Part shown: one piece after another, positions 20,309 through 28,701 of the stretch | How positions within the stretch are numbered: the stretch's first letter is position 1 | Layout: each line of letters starts with the position of its first letter | From: Halovulum marinum | GTDB lineage: Bacteria > Pseudomonadota > Alphaproteobacteria > Rhodobacterales > Rhodobacteraceae | Reading direction: 5' to 3' | DNA length: 64,000 nucleotides | Assembly: GCF_009697225.1 (NCBI RefSeq) | Contig: NZ_WIND01000015.1 | Coordinates: 32,857 to 96,856 of the forward strand | Notes under the pieces: generated by a model | Seen by the model: the letters and a program-made list of their open reading frames with translations, nothing else | Databases searched by the model: none | What the model was told of the DNA's origin: nothing | Made by a program: the position numbers and the translations under genes

Positions 20309-20820
20309 TGCCCCGGCCCCGTCCCGAGCCGGTACAGGTGGTCAAGGAGCGGCGCGAGAAGGCGCTGAACCGCATGGTCGACTGCGTGCCCTACATCCGC
20401 CATCTCGGCATCAGCTTCGAGCGCCGCGGCGACGAGCTGACGGCGATCCTGGCCTACGCCGACCGGCTGATCGGCAACCCGATGCTGCCGGCGCTGCACG
20501 GCGGCGCGGTCGGCGCGTTCCTCGAGATCGCCGCGGTGGTCGAGCTGGAATGGTCGATGGTCTGGGACAAGATGGAAAGCGGCCCCGAGGGCGCGGCGGC
20601 GATCGACGCCGGGCGCTTTCCGCCGATGCCGCGAACCATCGACTTCACCATCGACTACCTGCGCTCGGGGCTGCCTCGCGACGCCTATGCGCGGGCGCGG
20701 ATCAACCGCTCGGGGCGGCGCTATGCCAGCGTGCACGTCGAGGCCTGGCAGGACAACCGCGCCCGGCTGTTCGCGCAGGCCACCGGGCATTTCCTGATGC
20801 CGCCGCCCGATGAGCGCTGA
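20308..20820 (+). CDS. PaaI-type hotdog thioesterase, second copy
   Basis: A 170-residue hotdog-fold protein related to, but clearly diverged from, the gene before it. LPALHGGAVGAFLEIAAVVE (about residues 61-80) is the central helix, with Glu73 in the place of the catalytic acid, and RTIDFTIDYLRSGLPRDA follows. It starts about 30 residues earlier than the first copy with a basic stretch. The ATG at 20308 shares its A with the preceding TGA. It overlaps the MATE gene by 11 bases. The two proteins may form a hetero-oligomer, since hotdog enzymes act as dimers or tetramers; that is inference. Confidence 0.86.
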   Translation: MPRPRPEPVQVVKERREKALNRMVDCVPYIRHLGISFERRGDELTAILAYADRLIGNPMLPALHGGAVGAFLEIAAVVELEWSMVWDKMESGPEGAAAIDAGRFPPMPRTIDFTIDYLRSGLPRDAYARARINRSGRRYASVHVEAWQDNRARLFAQATGHFLMPPPDER

Positions 20821-22144
20821 GCCGCAGGCGATCACCCACCGGCGCATCCTGAAGATCGCCGTGCCGATCGTGCTGTCGAACGCCACCGTGCCGATCCTGG
20901 GCGCGGTCGACACCGGCGTCGTCGGCCAGCTGGGCCTGGCCGCGCCGATCGGCGCGATCGGGCTGGGCGCGGTGATCATCTCGATGTTCTACTGGATCTA
21001 CAGCTTCCTGCGCATGGGCACGACCGGGCTGGTGGCGCAGGCCCGCGGCGCCGGCGAGGTGGCCGAGACCGGCGCCCTGCTGACGCGCGCGCTGCTGATC
21101 GGCGCCGCGGGCGGCCTGATGTTCATCCTGCTGCAATGGCCGCTGTTCCACGCCGCCTTCGCCGTCGCCCCGGCCTCGGACGAGGTCGAGGGCCTGGCCC
21201 GCACCTACCTGTCGATCCGGGTCTGGGGCGCGCCCGCCGCGATCGCCATCTTCGCCATCAACGGCTGGCTGATCGCGATGGAACGCACCCGCGCCGTGCT
21301 GATCCTGCAGATCTGGATGAACGGGTTGAACATCGTGCTGGACCTGTGGTTCGTGCTCGGGCTGGGCCTTGGCGTCGGCGGCGTCGCGGTGGCCACGATC
21401 ATCGCCGAATGGACTGCGCTGGGGCTGGGTCTGTGGCTGTGCCGCTCGGCCTTCGCGGGCGACCAGTGGCGCGACTGGGCGCGGGTGTTCGACCGGGCCC
21501 GGATCGCGCGCATGGCGCGGGTCAACGCCGACATCCTGGTGCGCTCGGTGCTGCTGCAGATCACCTTCGTCGCCTTCCTGTTCCTGGGTGCGGATCTGGG
21601 CGACGTGACGCTGGCGGCGAACCAGGTGCTGGTGCAGTTCCTGCAGATCACCGCCTTCGCCATGGACGGCTTCGCCTTCGCCGCCGAGGCGCTGGTGGGC
21701 AGCGCGCTGGGCGCGCGCAACCGGGCGCTGCTGCGGCGCTCGGCGGTGATGGCCTCGGTCTGGGGCTGCGGGCTGGCGCTGCCGCTGGGGCTGGGGTTCT
21801 GGCTGGCCGGGCCGTGGCTGATCGACACCATGGCCAAGGCGCCCGAGGTGCAGCACGCGGCGCGGATCTACCTGCCCTGGGTGGCGCTGGCCCCTGTCGC
21901 GGGCGCGGCGGCGTGGATGCTCGACGGCATCTTCATCGGCGCGACCCGCACCCGGCAGATGCGCAACGCGATGCTGGTCTCGGTGCTGATCTACGCCGCG
22001 GCGCTGGCGATCCTGCTGCCCGCCTTCGGCAACCACGGCCTGTGGGCGGCGCTGATGGTGCTGAACGTGGCCCGCGGGATCACGCTGTTCCTGCGCTACC
22101 CGGCGCTGGAGCGCGACGTGACGCCGCTGCCAACCGCGGCCTAG
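20810..22144 (+). CDS. MATE family efflux transporter, DinF-like
   Basis: A 444-residue inner-membrane protein with twelve predicted helices in two MATE halves. RRILKIAVPIVLSNATVPIL opens the first and INGWLIAMERTRAVLILQIW marks the middle region; the sequence MGTTGLVAQARGAGEVAETG follows the second helix as in DinF. Members export cationic or organic compounds by exchange with protons or sodium. It overlaps the second thioesterase gene by 11 bases, so the three form an operon. Whether its substrate is linked to acyl-CoA breakdown is unknown. The stop at 22142-22144 overlaps that of the sulfotransferase remnant on the other strand. Confidence 0.9.
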   Translation: MSAEPQAITHRRILKIAVPIVLSNATVPILGAVDTGVVGQLGLAAPIGAIGLGAVIISMFYWIYSFLRMGTTGLVAQARGAGEVAETGALLTRALLIGAAGGLMFILLQWPLFHAAFAVAPASDEVEGLARTYLSIRVWGAPAAIAIFAINGWLIAMERTRAVLILQIWMNGLNIVLDLWFVLGLGLGVGGVAVATIIAEWTALGLGLWLCRSAFAGDQWRDWARVFDRARIARMARVNADILVRSVLLQITFVAFLFLGADLGDVTLAANQVLVQFLQITAFAMDGFAFAAEALVGSALGARNRALLRRSAVMASVWGCGLALPLGLGFWLAGPWLIDTMAKAPEVQHAARIYLPWVALAPVAGAAAWMLDGIFIGATRTRQMRNAMLVSVLIYAAALAILLPAFGNHGLWAALMVLNVARGITLFLRYPALERDVTPLPTAA

Positions 22145-22370
22145 CACAGCCGGTCCGGCCCGCGCGCGCCAATCTGCTCCGGCATCTCGAAATCCTCGGC
22201 CCAGGCCGCCTCGTTGTCGCGGTGCAGGGCCGGACCGATCTCGTCGACATGGGTGCGAAACTTCTTGAACGTGTGGAACGCGGCGCGGGTGTCGAGCACC
22301 GGCACCGGCGCGCCGGAATCATCGGCCCGGCATTCCTGGTGGCCGATGACGTCGGCGCAGACGTGGATAC
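22141..22370 (-). pseudogene. C-terminal remnant of a second sulfotransferase gene
   Basis: The reading frame ending at 22141 gives about 70 residues that match the C-terminus of the intact neighbour at 22373. GAPVPVLDTRAAFHTFKKF here lines up with GAPVEVFDTRTAFGRF there, and EAAWAEDFEMPEQIGARG lines up with AAAYAEDYAMLDEIRARG. An approximate match to the preceding VDFGFIGDHA is also visible (CADVIGHQE). No start codon or N-terminal two-thirds exists, because the frame runs back into the intact gene. It is best read as the stump of a tandem duplicate. Confidence 0.65.
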
Positions 22371-22372
22371 CC

Positions 22373-23155
22373 TCAGGCCGCCATCTGGCCGAGGCCGCGG
22401 GCGCGGATCTCGTCCAGCATGGCGTAGTCCTCGGCATAGGCGGCGGCGACGTCGCGGCGCACCTGTTCGGTCACCTCGACATCCGAGGGCCGGGTGAAGC
22501 GGCCGAACGCCGTCCGGGTGTCGAACACCTCGACCGGCGCGCCGAAGATCCGGCGCGCGATCAGCTCGAAGTCGCGGGCGAAGGCGGCGTGGTCGCCGAT
22601 GAAGCCGAAGTCGACCACGTCGAAACCGATCTGCCGCCGCTGCAGCCGCCAGTGCGGGTCCAGCTCGCGCACCGTCTCGTCGGCGCGCACCAGCGCGGCA
22701 AAATCCTGCAGGCTCAGCGGGTGGCCCTGCTCCCAGCCCAGGTGCGCGAACAGCCGCCGGCTCTGCCCCGAGCCGCGCTTGGCCTCGTCCAGCTTGCTCA
22801 GATAGGCCGAGACGAACCGCTTCAGCGGGTCGCGCACGAAGCTGAAGCGCAGCACCTGCGGGTCGCGCAGCATCGCGCCGAAACGCTTCCAGCCCAGCTC
22901 GCGCGGGCTTGCCAGCGGGTTGTGCCCGCGGTCGTGGATCTGCTCCATCGAGCGCAGCTCCAGCGGCTGGCCGCTGCGCGCCGCCACCGCCAGGTTCAGG
23001 CTGGCCTTGGTCGAGGAACAGGCGACCTTGGGGTTCGAGAAGTAGACGAAGCCGTGCTCGGCCGAGACGTGCACGTGCCGGCTCAGCGCCGGCCGGCCGC
23101 CGTGAAGGTCCACAAGGGCCCCGATCGGGCCTTTCGCTGGTGCGGCATCGTGCAT
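22373..23155 (-). CDS. Sulfotransferase family 2 protein
   Basis: A 260-residue PAPS-dependent sulfotransferase-like protein. FVYFSNPKVACSSTKASL (about residues 37-54) is the 5'-phosphosulfate loop and RFSFVRDPLKRFVSAYLSK (about 113-131) the 3'-phosphate block; both are well kept. Bacterial members of this family transfer sulfate to sugars or other surface or exported molecules, but the acceptor cannot be named here. The ATG at 23155 gives a sensible N-terminus. It is a single gene with a truncated copy directly downstream and no polysaccharide genes nearby. Confidence 0.85.
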   Translation of the reverse strand: MHDAAPAKGPIGALVDLHGGRPALSRHVHVSAEHGFVYFSNPKVACSSTKASLNLAVAARSGQPLELRSMEQIHDRGHNPLASPRELGWKRFGAMLRDPQVLRFSFVRDPLKRFVSAYLSKLDEAKRGSGQSRRLFAHLGWEQGHPLSLQDFAALVRADETVRELDPHWRLQRRQIGFDVVDFGFIGDHAAFARDFELIARRIFGAPVEVFDTRTAFGRFTRPSDVEVTEQVRRDVAAAYAEDYAMLDEIRARGLGQMAA

Positions 23156-23242
23156 GAACCGCCGATAGCAGCCGCCCCGCGACCGGTCAAGAAGCCGCGC
23201 GCGGCGGCCCGGCAAGCGGCGCCGGAAAGCACCCGCGAAGGC

Positions 23243-23272
23243 TTGAGGAACCGCCCGTTCCGCCCTTATAAG
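23243..23272 (+). promoter_or_regulatory. Candidate sigma-70-type promoter
   Basis: TTGAGG (23243-23248) and TATAAG (23267-23272) are separated by 18 bp, 51 bp before the GTG start of the following gene. The short AT-rich patch stands out in an otherwise very GC-rich intergenic region. Confidence 0.45.
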
Positions 23273-23323
23273 AGGCCCGGCAGGCGACCCGCCGGCAACC
23301 CCCGAGGCAGGACCGACCACGCT

Positions 23324-24334
23324 GTGACGGCGCTCGACAGATACATCCGGCTCGAGGCGGCAGGCCGCTGGCGCGAGGCCCCCGACGCCGCCTGGCGCGA
23401 GGTGCTGGTCTCGTTCGGCAATGCCACGCTGGTGCTGTCCTCGTTCGACGAGGAGCCGCTGACGCACTGGTCGCTGGCCGCGACCGGGCGCGTCGCTTTC
23501 GACGGCGGGGTGGCGCTCTACGCCCCCGACGCCGGCACCGACGAAGTGCTGGAAGTTCGCGATCGGGACATGATCGAGGCGATCGCCGAGGTCAGCCGCA
23601 TGGCCCGGGTCCGCGGCCGCGCCGCGCCGCGCATGCGGCGGCTGCGCCGGCTGCTGCTGCCCGCCGCGGTGGCGACGGGGCTGGCCGCGCTCGGCTGGGC
23701 GGCGCCGGACGCGCTGCGCGCCCGCGCCTATGCCCTCGTCACCGCCGAACAGGCCGAGCAGATCGCCGGCCGGATCCGCGCCGCGCTGGACCGCCCCGCC
23801 TGCCTGACCCCCGAGGGACGGCGCAGCCTGCGGCGGCTGACCGGCCGCGCCGCGCCCGGCGTGCGCGTCGAGGTGATGGCCTGGGACGCCCCGCCCGCCG
23901 CCATCCTGCCCGACGGCAGCGTGCTGCTGTCGCGCCGCCTGGTCGAGCGCGCCCCGGCGGCCGAGGTGGTGGCCGGCTGGCTGGCCCTGGCCGCCGCCGG
24001 CGGGCGCGACGCCTCGGCGCTGCGCGGCTGGACCCGGGACCTGGGCGTGACCGAGGCAATGGCGTTCCTGACCTCGGGCCGGATCGGCCCCGGCGACGTC
24101 GCCGAGATGGCGCGGCAGACCGCCGGGCAGACCGCGCCGCCGGCGCCCGCGGCGGTGGCGGCGGCGGTCGCCGCGCTGGCCGGACGCGGCATCGATCCGC
24201 GGCCCTTCCTGGACGACCTGCGCCGCCGCTTCCCCGACCTGGCCGTGCCCGCGCCGCCGGTCCCCGAGGGGCTGACCCCGGCGCTGCCGCGCGACGCCGA
24301 CTGGGTGGCGCTGCAGAACATCTGCGAAAGCTGA
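23324..24334 (+). CDS. Hypothetical single-pass membrane protein (336 aa)
   Basis: A 336-residue protein with one predicted membrane helix at about residues 110-127 (LLLPAAVATGLAALGWAAP), preceded by an Arg-rich stretch that would keep the first 105 residues in the cytoplasm. The outer part contains PDGSVLLSRRLVERAPAAEV, which recalls the region around the active site of M48-type peptidases, but no HExxH motif exists. The GTG at 23324 is chosen because it follows a promoter-like pair and begins VTALDRYIRLEAAGRWREAP; no ATG is near. The stop is followed in another frame by a Gly/Ser-rich run. Function unknown. Confidence 0.7.
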   Translation: MTALDRYIRLEAAGRWREAPDAAWREVLVSFGNATLVLSSFDEEPLTHWSLAATGRVAFDGGVALYAPDAGTDEVLEVRDRDMIEAIAEVSRMARVRGRAAPRMRRLRRLLLPAAVATGLAALGWAAPDALRARAYALVTAEQAEQIAGRIRAALDRPACLTPEGRRSLRRLTGRAAPGVRVEVMAWDAPPAAILPDGSVLLSRRLVERAPAAEVVAGWLALAAAGGRDASALRGWTRDLGVTEAMAFLTSGRIGPGDVAEMARQTAGQTAPPAPAAVAAAVAALAGRGIDPRPFLDDLRRRFPDLAVPAPPVPEGLTPALPRDADWVALQNICES

Positions 24335-24395
24335 AAGCGGCGGCGGCGCCGATGGCGGCTCGGGCGGCAGTTCGGGCGGCGGCTCGGGCGCAGGC

Positions 24396-25079
24396 TCAGG
24401 CCGCGACCAGCCGGCCGTGGTCCAGCCGCAGCACACGGTCCATGCGCTGCGCCAGCTCGTGGTTGTGGGTGGCGATCAGCGCGCCCAGGCCGGTCTCGCG
24501 CACCACCTCCAGCATCGCCGCGAACACCCGGTCCGAGGTGTCGGGATCCAGATTGCCGGTCGGCTCGTCGGCCAGCAGCAGCTTGGGCGCGTTGGCCAGC
24601 GCCCGGCAGAAGGCGACGCGCTGCTGCTCGCCGCCCGACAGCTCGCCGGGGCGGTGGTCCAGCCGGTCCTGCAGGCCGACCCGGCCCAGCAGGTCGTCGG
24701 CGCGCGCCCGCGCCGCCGCCGCGCCTTGCCCCGCCGCCATCTGCGGCAGCGCGACGTTCTCGCGGGCCGAGAACTCGGGCAGCAGGTGGTGGAACTGGTA
24801 GATGAAGCCGATCCCGTCGCGCCGCAGCCGCGTGCGCAGCCGGTCGCCGCCGCCGCTGGCCGCCTGCCCGGCGATGCGGATCTCGCCCGCGTCCGCGGTC
24901 TCCAGCAGCCCGGCGATGTGCAGCAGCGTCGACTTGCCCGCGCCCGAGGGCGCCAGCAGGCCGACGACCTCGCCGGCCTCGATCCGCGCCGCGGCGCCGT
25001 TCAGCACCCGCACCTCGTTGCGCCGGCCGGGGTTGTAGGCCTTCTCGATGCCCTCCAGGACCAGTGCCGGCTCATTCAT
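24396..25079 (-). CDS. lolD: Lipoprotein-releasing ABC transporter ATP-binding protein
   Basis: A 227-residue ABC ATPase of the LolD type. Walker A APSGAGKST is near residues 42-50, the signature LSGGEQQRVAFCRAL near 138-152 and Walker B LLLADEPTGNLD near 158-169. With its membrane partner it pulls outer-membrane lipoproteins out of the inner membrane and hands them to LolA. It overlaps the permease gene upstream by eight bases. The order proS-lolC-lolD is usual in this group of bacteria. Confidence 0.93.
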   Translation of the reverse strand: MNEPALVLEGIEKAYNPGRRNEVRVLNGAAARIEAGEVVGLLAPSGAGKSTLLHIAGLLETADAGEIRIAGQAASGGGDRLRTRLRRDGIGFIYQFHHLLPEFSARENVALPQMAAGQGAAAARARADDLLGRVGLQDRLDHRPGELSGGEQQRVAFCRALANAPKLLLADEPTGNLDPDTSDRVFAAMLEVVRETGLGALIATHNHELAQRMDRVLRLDHGRLVAA

Positions 25080-26352
25080 AGCGCAGCGCCTCGACCGGGT
25101 TCAGGCGCGCGGCGCGGCGGGCCGGGAAATAGGTCACGCCGAACGACAGGCCCAGCGACAAGGCGACGGCCTTGGCCACGTCCTCCCAGCGCAGCTCGGC
25201 CGGAAGCCTGGACAGGTACCGCACCGACGGGTCCCACGCGCCGCCGCCGAGGATCCAGTTCACCGCGTTGAAGATCGGGTCGATGTAGATCGCGAACAGG
25301 CTGCCCAGGACCACCCCGATCAGCGTGCCGGCCAGCCCGATCGACGCGCCGCACATGAAGAACACCCGCAGCACCGCGCCCTCGCTCAGGCCCATGGTGC
25401 GCAGGATGCCGACGTCGCGGCCCTTGTTCTTGACCAGCATGATCAGCCCCGAGACGATGTTCAGCGAGGCGACCATCACCAGGATCGACAGGATGATGAA
25501 CATGATGTTGTCCTCCATCTCCAGCGCCCGCAGGAAGCTCTGCCACTGGTCGCGCCAGGTGAAGGCATAGACCTCGGGCCCGGCGGCGGCGACCAGAGCC
25601 GGCACCGACGCGTTCACCGCCTCGGGCTCCTCGACCATGATCTCGATCCCGTCCGCCATGCCCTCGCGGTTGAAGAAGCTCTGCGCCTCCTCGAAGGGCA
25701 TGTAGATCCGGGTGCGGTCGATGTCGTAGCGCCCGACCTGGAAGATGTAGACCACCTCGTAGTCGACGATCCGCGGCGTGGTGCCGAACGGCCCCTTCAC
25801 CCCGTCGGGCGAGATCAGCCGCAGCACGTCGCCCACGCCCAGCCGCAGCTCGCGCGCGATGCCCGAGCCGATGGCGATGCCCTCGCCATAGCGCGCAAGA
25901 TCCCCCTGCGCCGTCTCGGGGGTCGAGACCAGCGGGATCGTCTTCAGATCCTCCAGCGTCTCGCCGTAGATCTCGACGCCGCTGTTGCGGCCGTTGGCCG
26001 TGGCCATGACCTGCCCGTTGATCATCGGCGCGGCGCGCACCACGCCCGGCACCCGGGCCGCCACATCGGCCAGCCGCTCGTAATCCTGGATCGTGTCGCG
26101 CACCAGCCCGTACTCGTCGTAGACCGGCGTGGCGCGCAGCGTCACATGGGCGTTGGCGCCGATGATCGTGTCGACGAACTCGGTGCGGAAGCCCGAGCGC
26201 ACCGCCAGCGTGGCGATCAGCGCGAACACCGCCAGCGACACGCCGACCAGGCTGATCACAGACATCACGCTGACGCCGCCCTCGCGCCGCCGGGCGCGCA
26301 GGTAGCGCCAGGCGATCATGCGCTCGTAGGCCGAGAACGGGCGCGGGGTCAT
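25072..26352 (-). CDS. lolC: Lipoprotein-releasing ABC transporter permease
   Basis: A 426-residue permease of the LolC/LolE family. It begins FSAYERMIAWRYLRARRREG, has one membrane helix at about 28-50, a large periplasmic domain, and three more helices after residue 270 (FIILSILVMVASLNIVSGLI is the first). Alphaproteobacteria usually have one such permease acting as a homodimer, so the C/E distinction is nominal. It lies three bases downstream of proS and overlaps lolD by eight. Confidence 0.93.
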   Translation of the reverse strand: MTPRPFSAYERMIAWRYLRARRREGGVSVMSVISLVGVSLAVFALIATLAVRSGFRTEFVDTIIGANAHVTLRATPVYDEYGLVRDTIQDYERLADVAARVPGVVRAAPMINGQVMATANGRNSGVEIYGETLEDLKTIPLVSTPETAQGDLARYGEGIAIGSGIARELRLGVGDVLRLISPDGVKGPFGTTPRIVDYEVVYIFQVGRYDIDRTRIYMPFEEAQSFFNREGMADGIEIMVEEPEAVNASVPALVAAAGPEVYAFTWRDQWQSFLRALEMEDNIMFIILSILVMVASLNIVSGLIMLVKNKGRDVGILRTMGLSEGAVLRVFFMCGASIGLAGTLIGVVLGSLFAIYIDPIFNAVNWILGGGAWDPSVRYLSRLPAELRWEDVAKAVALSLGLSFGVTYFPARRAARLNPVEALRYE

Positions 26353-26355
26353 GTC

Positions 26356-27696
26356 TTACAGCGCTCTGGCCAGGCGCTGCGCGCAGGCGTCCAGCGCCGC
26401 CTCGGGGCTCAGCTCCTCGCTTTCGCCGGTGCGCCGGCAGGTCAGCTCCACCACGCCGTTCTTCAGCCCGCGCGGTCCGACGGTGATCCGCCAGGGGCAG
26501 CCGATCAGGTCCATGCCGGCGAACTTCGCTCCCGCCCGCTCCTCGCGGTCGTCGTAGAGCGGGTCCAGACCGCGCGTCGCCAACCCGGCGTAAAGCGCCT
26601 CGCACGCCGCGTCGGCGTCGGTGTCGCCCTGCTTGAGGTTGACCACGCCGACCTTGAACGGCGCGACCGAGGCCGGCCAGACGATGCCGTTCTCGTCGTG
26701 GTTCGCCTCGATCAGCGCGCCGACCAGCCTGCTGACGCCGATCCCGTGGCTGCCCATGTGCACCGGCACCGCCTGCCCGTCCGGCCCCTGCACCTTCGCG
26801 CCCATCGGCTCGGAGTACTTGGTGCCGAAATAGAAGATCTGCCCGACCTCGATGCCGCGCGCCTTGCGGCGGCGGTCCTCGGGCACCTCGGCAAAGACCG
26901 TATCATCGTGCGTCTCGTCGGTGCGGGCATACAGGCTGGTCCACTGGTCGTAGATGCCCTGCAGCGCGGCGCGGTCGTCGAAGTCGATGGCGCGGTCGCC
27001 GAACTCGAAATCCGTGACCCTGCTGTCGTAGAACACTTCCGACTCGCCCGTGTCGGCCAGCACCAGGAACTCGTGGCTGTAGTCGCCGCCGATCGGCCCG
27101 GTGTCGGCGCGCATCGGGATCGCCTTCAGGCCCATGCGCTCGTAGGTGCGCAGGTAGCTGACGAAATGCCGGTTGTAGGCGTGCAGCGCGTCTTCCTTCG
27201 TCAGGTCGAAGTTGTAGCCGTCCTTCATCAGGAACTCGCGGCCGCGCATCACCCCGAACCGGGGCCGGATCTCGTCCCGGAACTTCCACTGGATGTGGTA
27301 CAGCGTCAGCGGCAACTCGCGATAGCTGCGGACCGAACTGCGGAAGATGTCGGTGATCAGCTCCTCGTTGGTCGGGCCGTACAGCATGTCGCGGTCGTGC
27401 CGGTCGCGGATGCGCAGCATCTCGGGGCCATAGGCGTTGTAGCGGCCGCTCTCCTGCCACAGCTCGGCCGACTGGATCGTCGGCATCAGCATCGGGATAT
27501 GGCCTGCGCGCTGCTGTTCCTCGTGGACGATCTGCTCCAGCCGGCGCAGAACCTTGAAGCCCAGCGGCAGCCACGAATAGATCCCGGCGCTGGCCTGGCG
27601 GATCATCCCGGCGCGCAGCATCAGCCGGTGCGAGACGATTTGCGCCTCGGACGGCGTCTCTTTCAGGATGGGCAGGAAATAGCGGGACAGGCGCAT
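26356..27696 (-). CDS. proS: Prolyl-tRNA synthetase, short alphaproteobacterial type
   Basis: A 446-residue class II prolyl-tRNA synthetase. It lacks the editing (INS) insertion of the roughly 570-residue form, which is normal for alphaproteobacteria. Motif 1 lies in the N-terminal region, motif 2 is around [20 protein letters not shown], motif 3 contains [16 protein letters not shown], and an anticodon-binding domain fills the last 100 residues. The frame is open further upstream, but [18 protein letters not shown] is the conserved start, so 27696 is chosen. A good promoter pair lies upstream. It heads the proS-lolC-lolD operon. Confidence 0.96.
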   Translation of the reverse strand: MRLSRYFLPILKETPSEAQIVSHRLMLRAGMIRQASAGIYSWLPLGFKVLRRLEQIVHEEQQRAGHIPMLMPTIQSAELWQESGRYNAYGPEMLRIRDRHDRDMLYGPTNEELITDIFRSSVRSYRELPLTLYHIQWKFRDEIRPRFGVMRGREFLMKDGYNFDLTKEDALHAYNRHFVSYLRTYERMGLKAIPMRADTGPIGGDYSHEFLVLADTGESEVFYDSRVTDFEFGDRAIDFDDRAALQGIYDQWTSLYARTDETHDDTVFAEVPEDRRRKARGIEVGQIFYFGTKYSEPMGAKVQGPDGQAVPVHMGSHGIGVSRLVGALIEANHDENGIVWPASVAPFKVGVVNLKQGDTDADAACEALYAGLATRGLDPLYDDREERAGAKFAGMDLIGCPWRITVGPRGLKNGVVELTCRRTGESEELSPEAALDACAQRLARAL

Positions 27697-27728
27697 GCGG
27701 ACTCCGAAGGCTTGCGAACTCGACTGCC

Positions 27729-27757
27729 CAATTAGGCCAAGCCCGTCCCTTGTGCAA
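27729..27757 (-). promoter_or_regulatory. Candidate promoter of proS
   Basis: On the minus strand TTGCAC (27752-27757) and TAATTG (27729-27734) are separated by 17 bp, placing transcription start about 25-30 bp before the proS start codon. Confidence 0.5.
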
Positions 27758-27823
27758 TGCAGCGTGTCGGGCAAGGAAATTTCGGGTTTGCCAAAGCGGT
27801 CGGAAAATGCTTACTCATGCTTG

Positions 27824-27948
27824 CCCGGCAACAAACCGCCGCGGCGGGGCGAATCCCCACCGCGCGCCAGAACATTCGGGCGAAAAAAGGGCCACAGCCC
27901 AAGTCTGGGGAGACGACACACCGGCCTGCGTTCAGCGGGCCGGTTTTT
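27824..27948 (+). ncRNA. Candidate small RNA with three hairpins and a rho-independent terminator
   Basis: A promoter-like pair TTGCCA (27788-27793) and TACTCA (27812-27817), 18 bp apart, would start a transcript near 27824. The next 125 bases can fold into a stem at 27841-27863 (GCGG and GGGG blocks pairing with CCCC and CCGC around loop CGAAT), a small GGGC/GCCC hairpin near 27888, and a terminator at 27920-27944. There is no convincing reading frame. I cannot match it to 6S, SRP, RNase P or a known riboswitch by eye. Confidence 0.4.
27920..27948 (+). terminator. Rho-independent terminator
   Basis: ACCGGCC (27920-27926) pairs with GGCCGGT (27938-27944), and T residues continue through 27948. 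No recognised plus-strand gene ends here, which supports a small RNA upstream. Confidence 0.6.
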
Positions 27949-28131
27949 CATTTGGGGCCAGTGCCTTGGGAAAGCCTGTTCGCGCACGGCGCCGGGCCCG
28001 GCCCAGCGGCGGGCAACGAAATGTCCCGGCCGAAGGCGGTGGCGGCACGCTTTCGCCCTTGACCGGCCGGTTGCCCGGCATGGCGGTTCACGTCCGGGGG
28101 ATTTGCACCGAGTCGGCAGGGGAATTCGGCG

Positions 28132-28512
28132 TTGCCCGCGTTGGCACGGGATTCCCCGGTCGCCTATGCCGCGATCGCCGCCCGCGGGCCGCCCGAGGCG
28201 GAACCGGAGTCGCAGACCGGCACCCCGGCGTACTGCACGCAGGGCCGCTGCTGCGCGAACCTCCTGTCGCTCGGCAACATCGACATCGGCTCGAACGGAA
28301 CCTGCCACGGCATCCCGATGCGCGCCCGCGGCCGGATCACGCTGCAGTCCGACAACGTCGCAACCAGGGGGATCTGGGGCGAGGCGCTGGCGGGTTCATC
28401 GTGCGGTCTGCGAACACGGTCGGCGGCTGCCCGACCGGCGTGAGCACCGCCATCACCGTCGGCGGCAACACCGACATCCGGAACATGCCGATCAGCCCGG
28501 GACAGTCATCTG
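28132..28512 (+). pseudogene. Frame-split remnant of a small exported protein
   Basis: One frame from a TTG at 28132 reads PVAYAAIAARGPPEAEPE (like a worn signal peptide), then TPAYCTQGRCCANLLSLGNI and GRITLQSDNVATRGIWGEAL. A neighbouring frame then reads GGFIVRSANTVGGCPTGVST and ITVGGNTDIRNMPISPG. Switching frame near 28390 by one base gives a continuous Gly/Asn/Thr-rich, cysteine-containing protein of the adhesin or pilin-like sort. I do not recognise the family. The remaining parts of 27949-28701 hold no other gene. Confidence 0.35.
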
Positions 28513-28662
28513 ATCGCGCCGCGCGGGCATGGCACCCGCCCGCGCCCCGCCCGGCGGCGGCGCGACCGCCGATCGAACGCACCGATGCCGCCGGATCAGC
28601 GCGTCAACCCGGCATTCATGAATGTTTTTCTATTTGAATTCCGCAACTTATGTGGTTTTCAC

Positions 28663-28684
28663 GGTGAAATCCCCGGTTTTCACC
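28663..28684 (-). terminator. Hairpin downstream of ppx
   Basis: GGTGAAA (28663-28669) and TTTCACC (28678-28684) form a 7-bp stem with an 8-nt loop, 18 bases after the ppx stop, in a locally AT-rich stretch. No strong T-tract follows on the minus strand. Confidence 0.35.
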
Positions 28685-28701
28685 CCGAACGGGCGCGCCG
28701 C

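Noticed and set aside
16741..22144. DMSP demethylation locus (DmdC-like acyl-CoA dehydrogenase)
   Set aside because: No dmdA, dmdB or dmdD is visible nearby, while fadJ and thiolase are in the same operon, so general fatty acyl-CoA oxidation is preferred.
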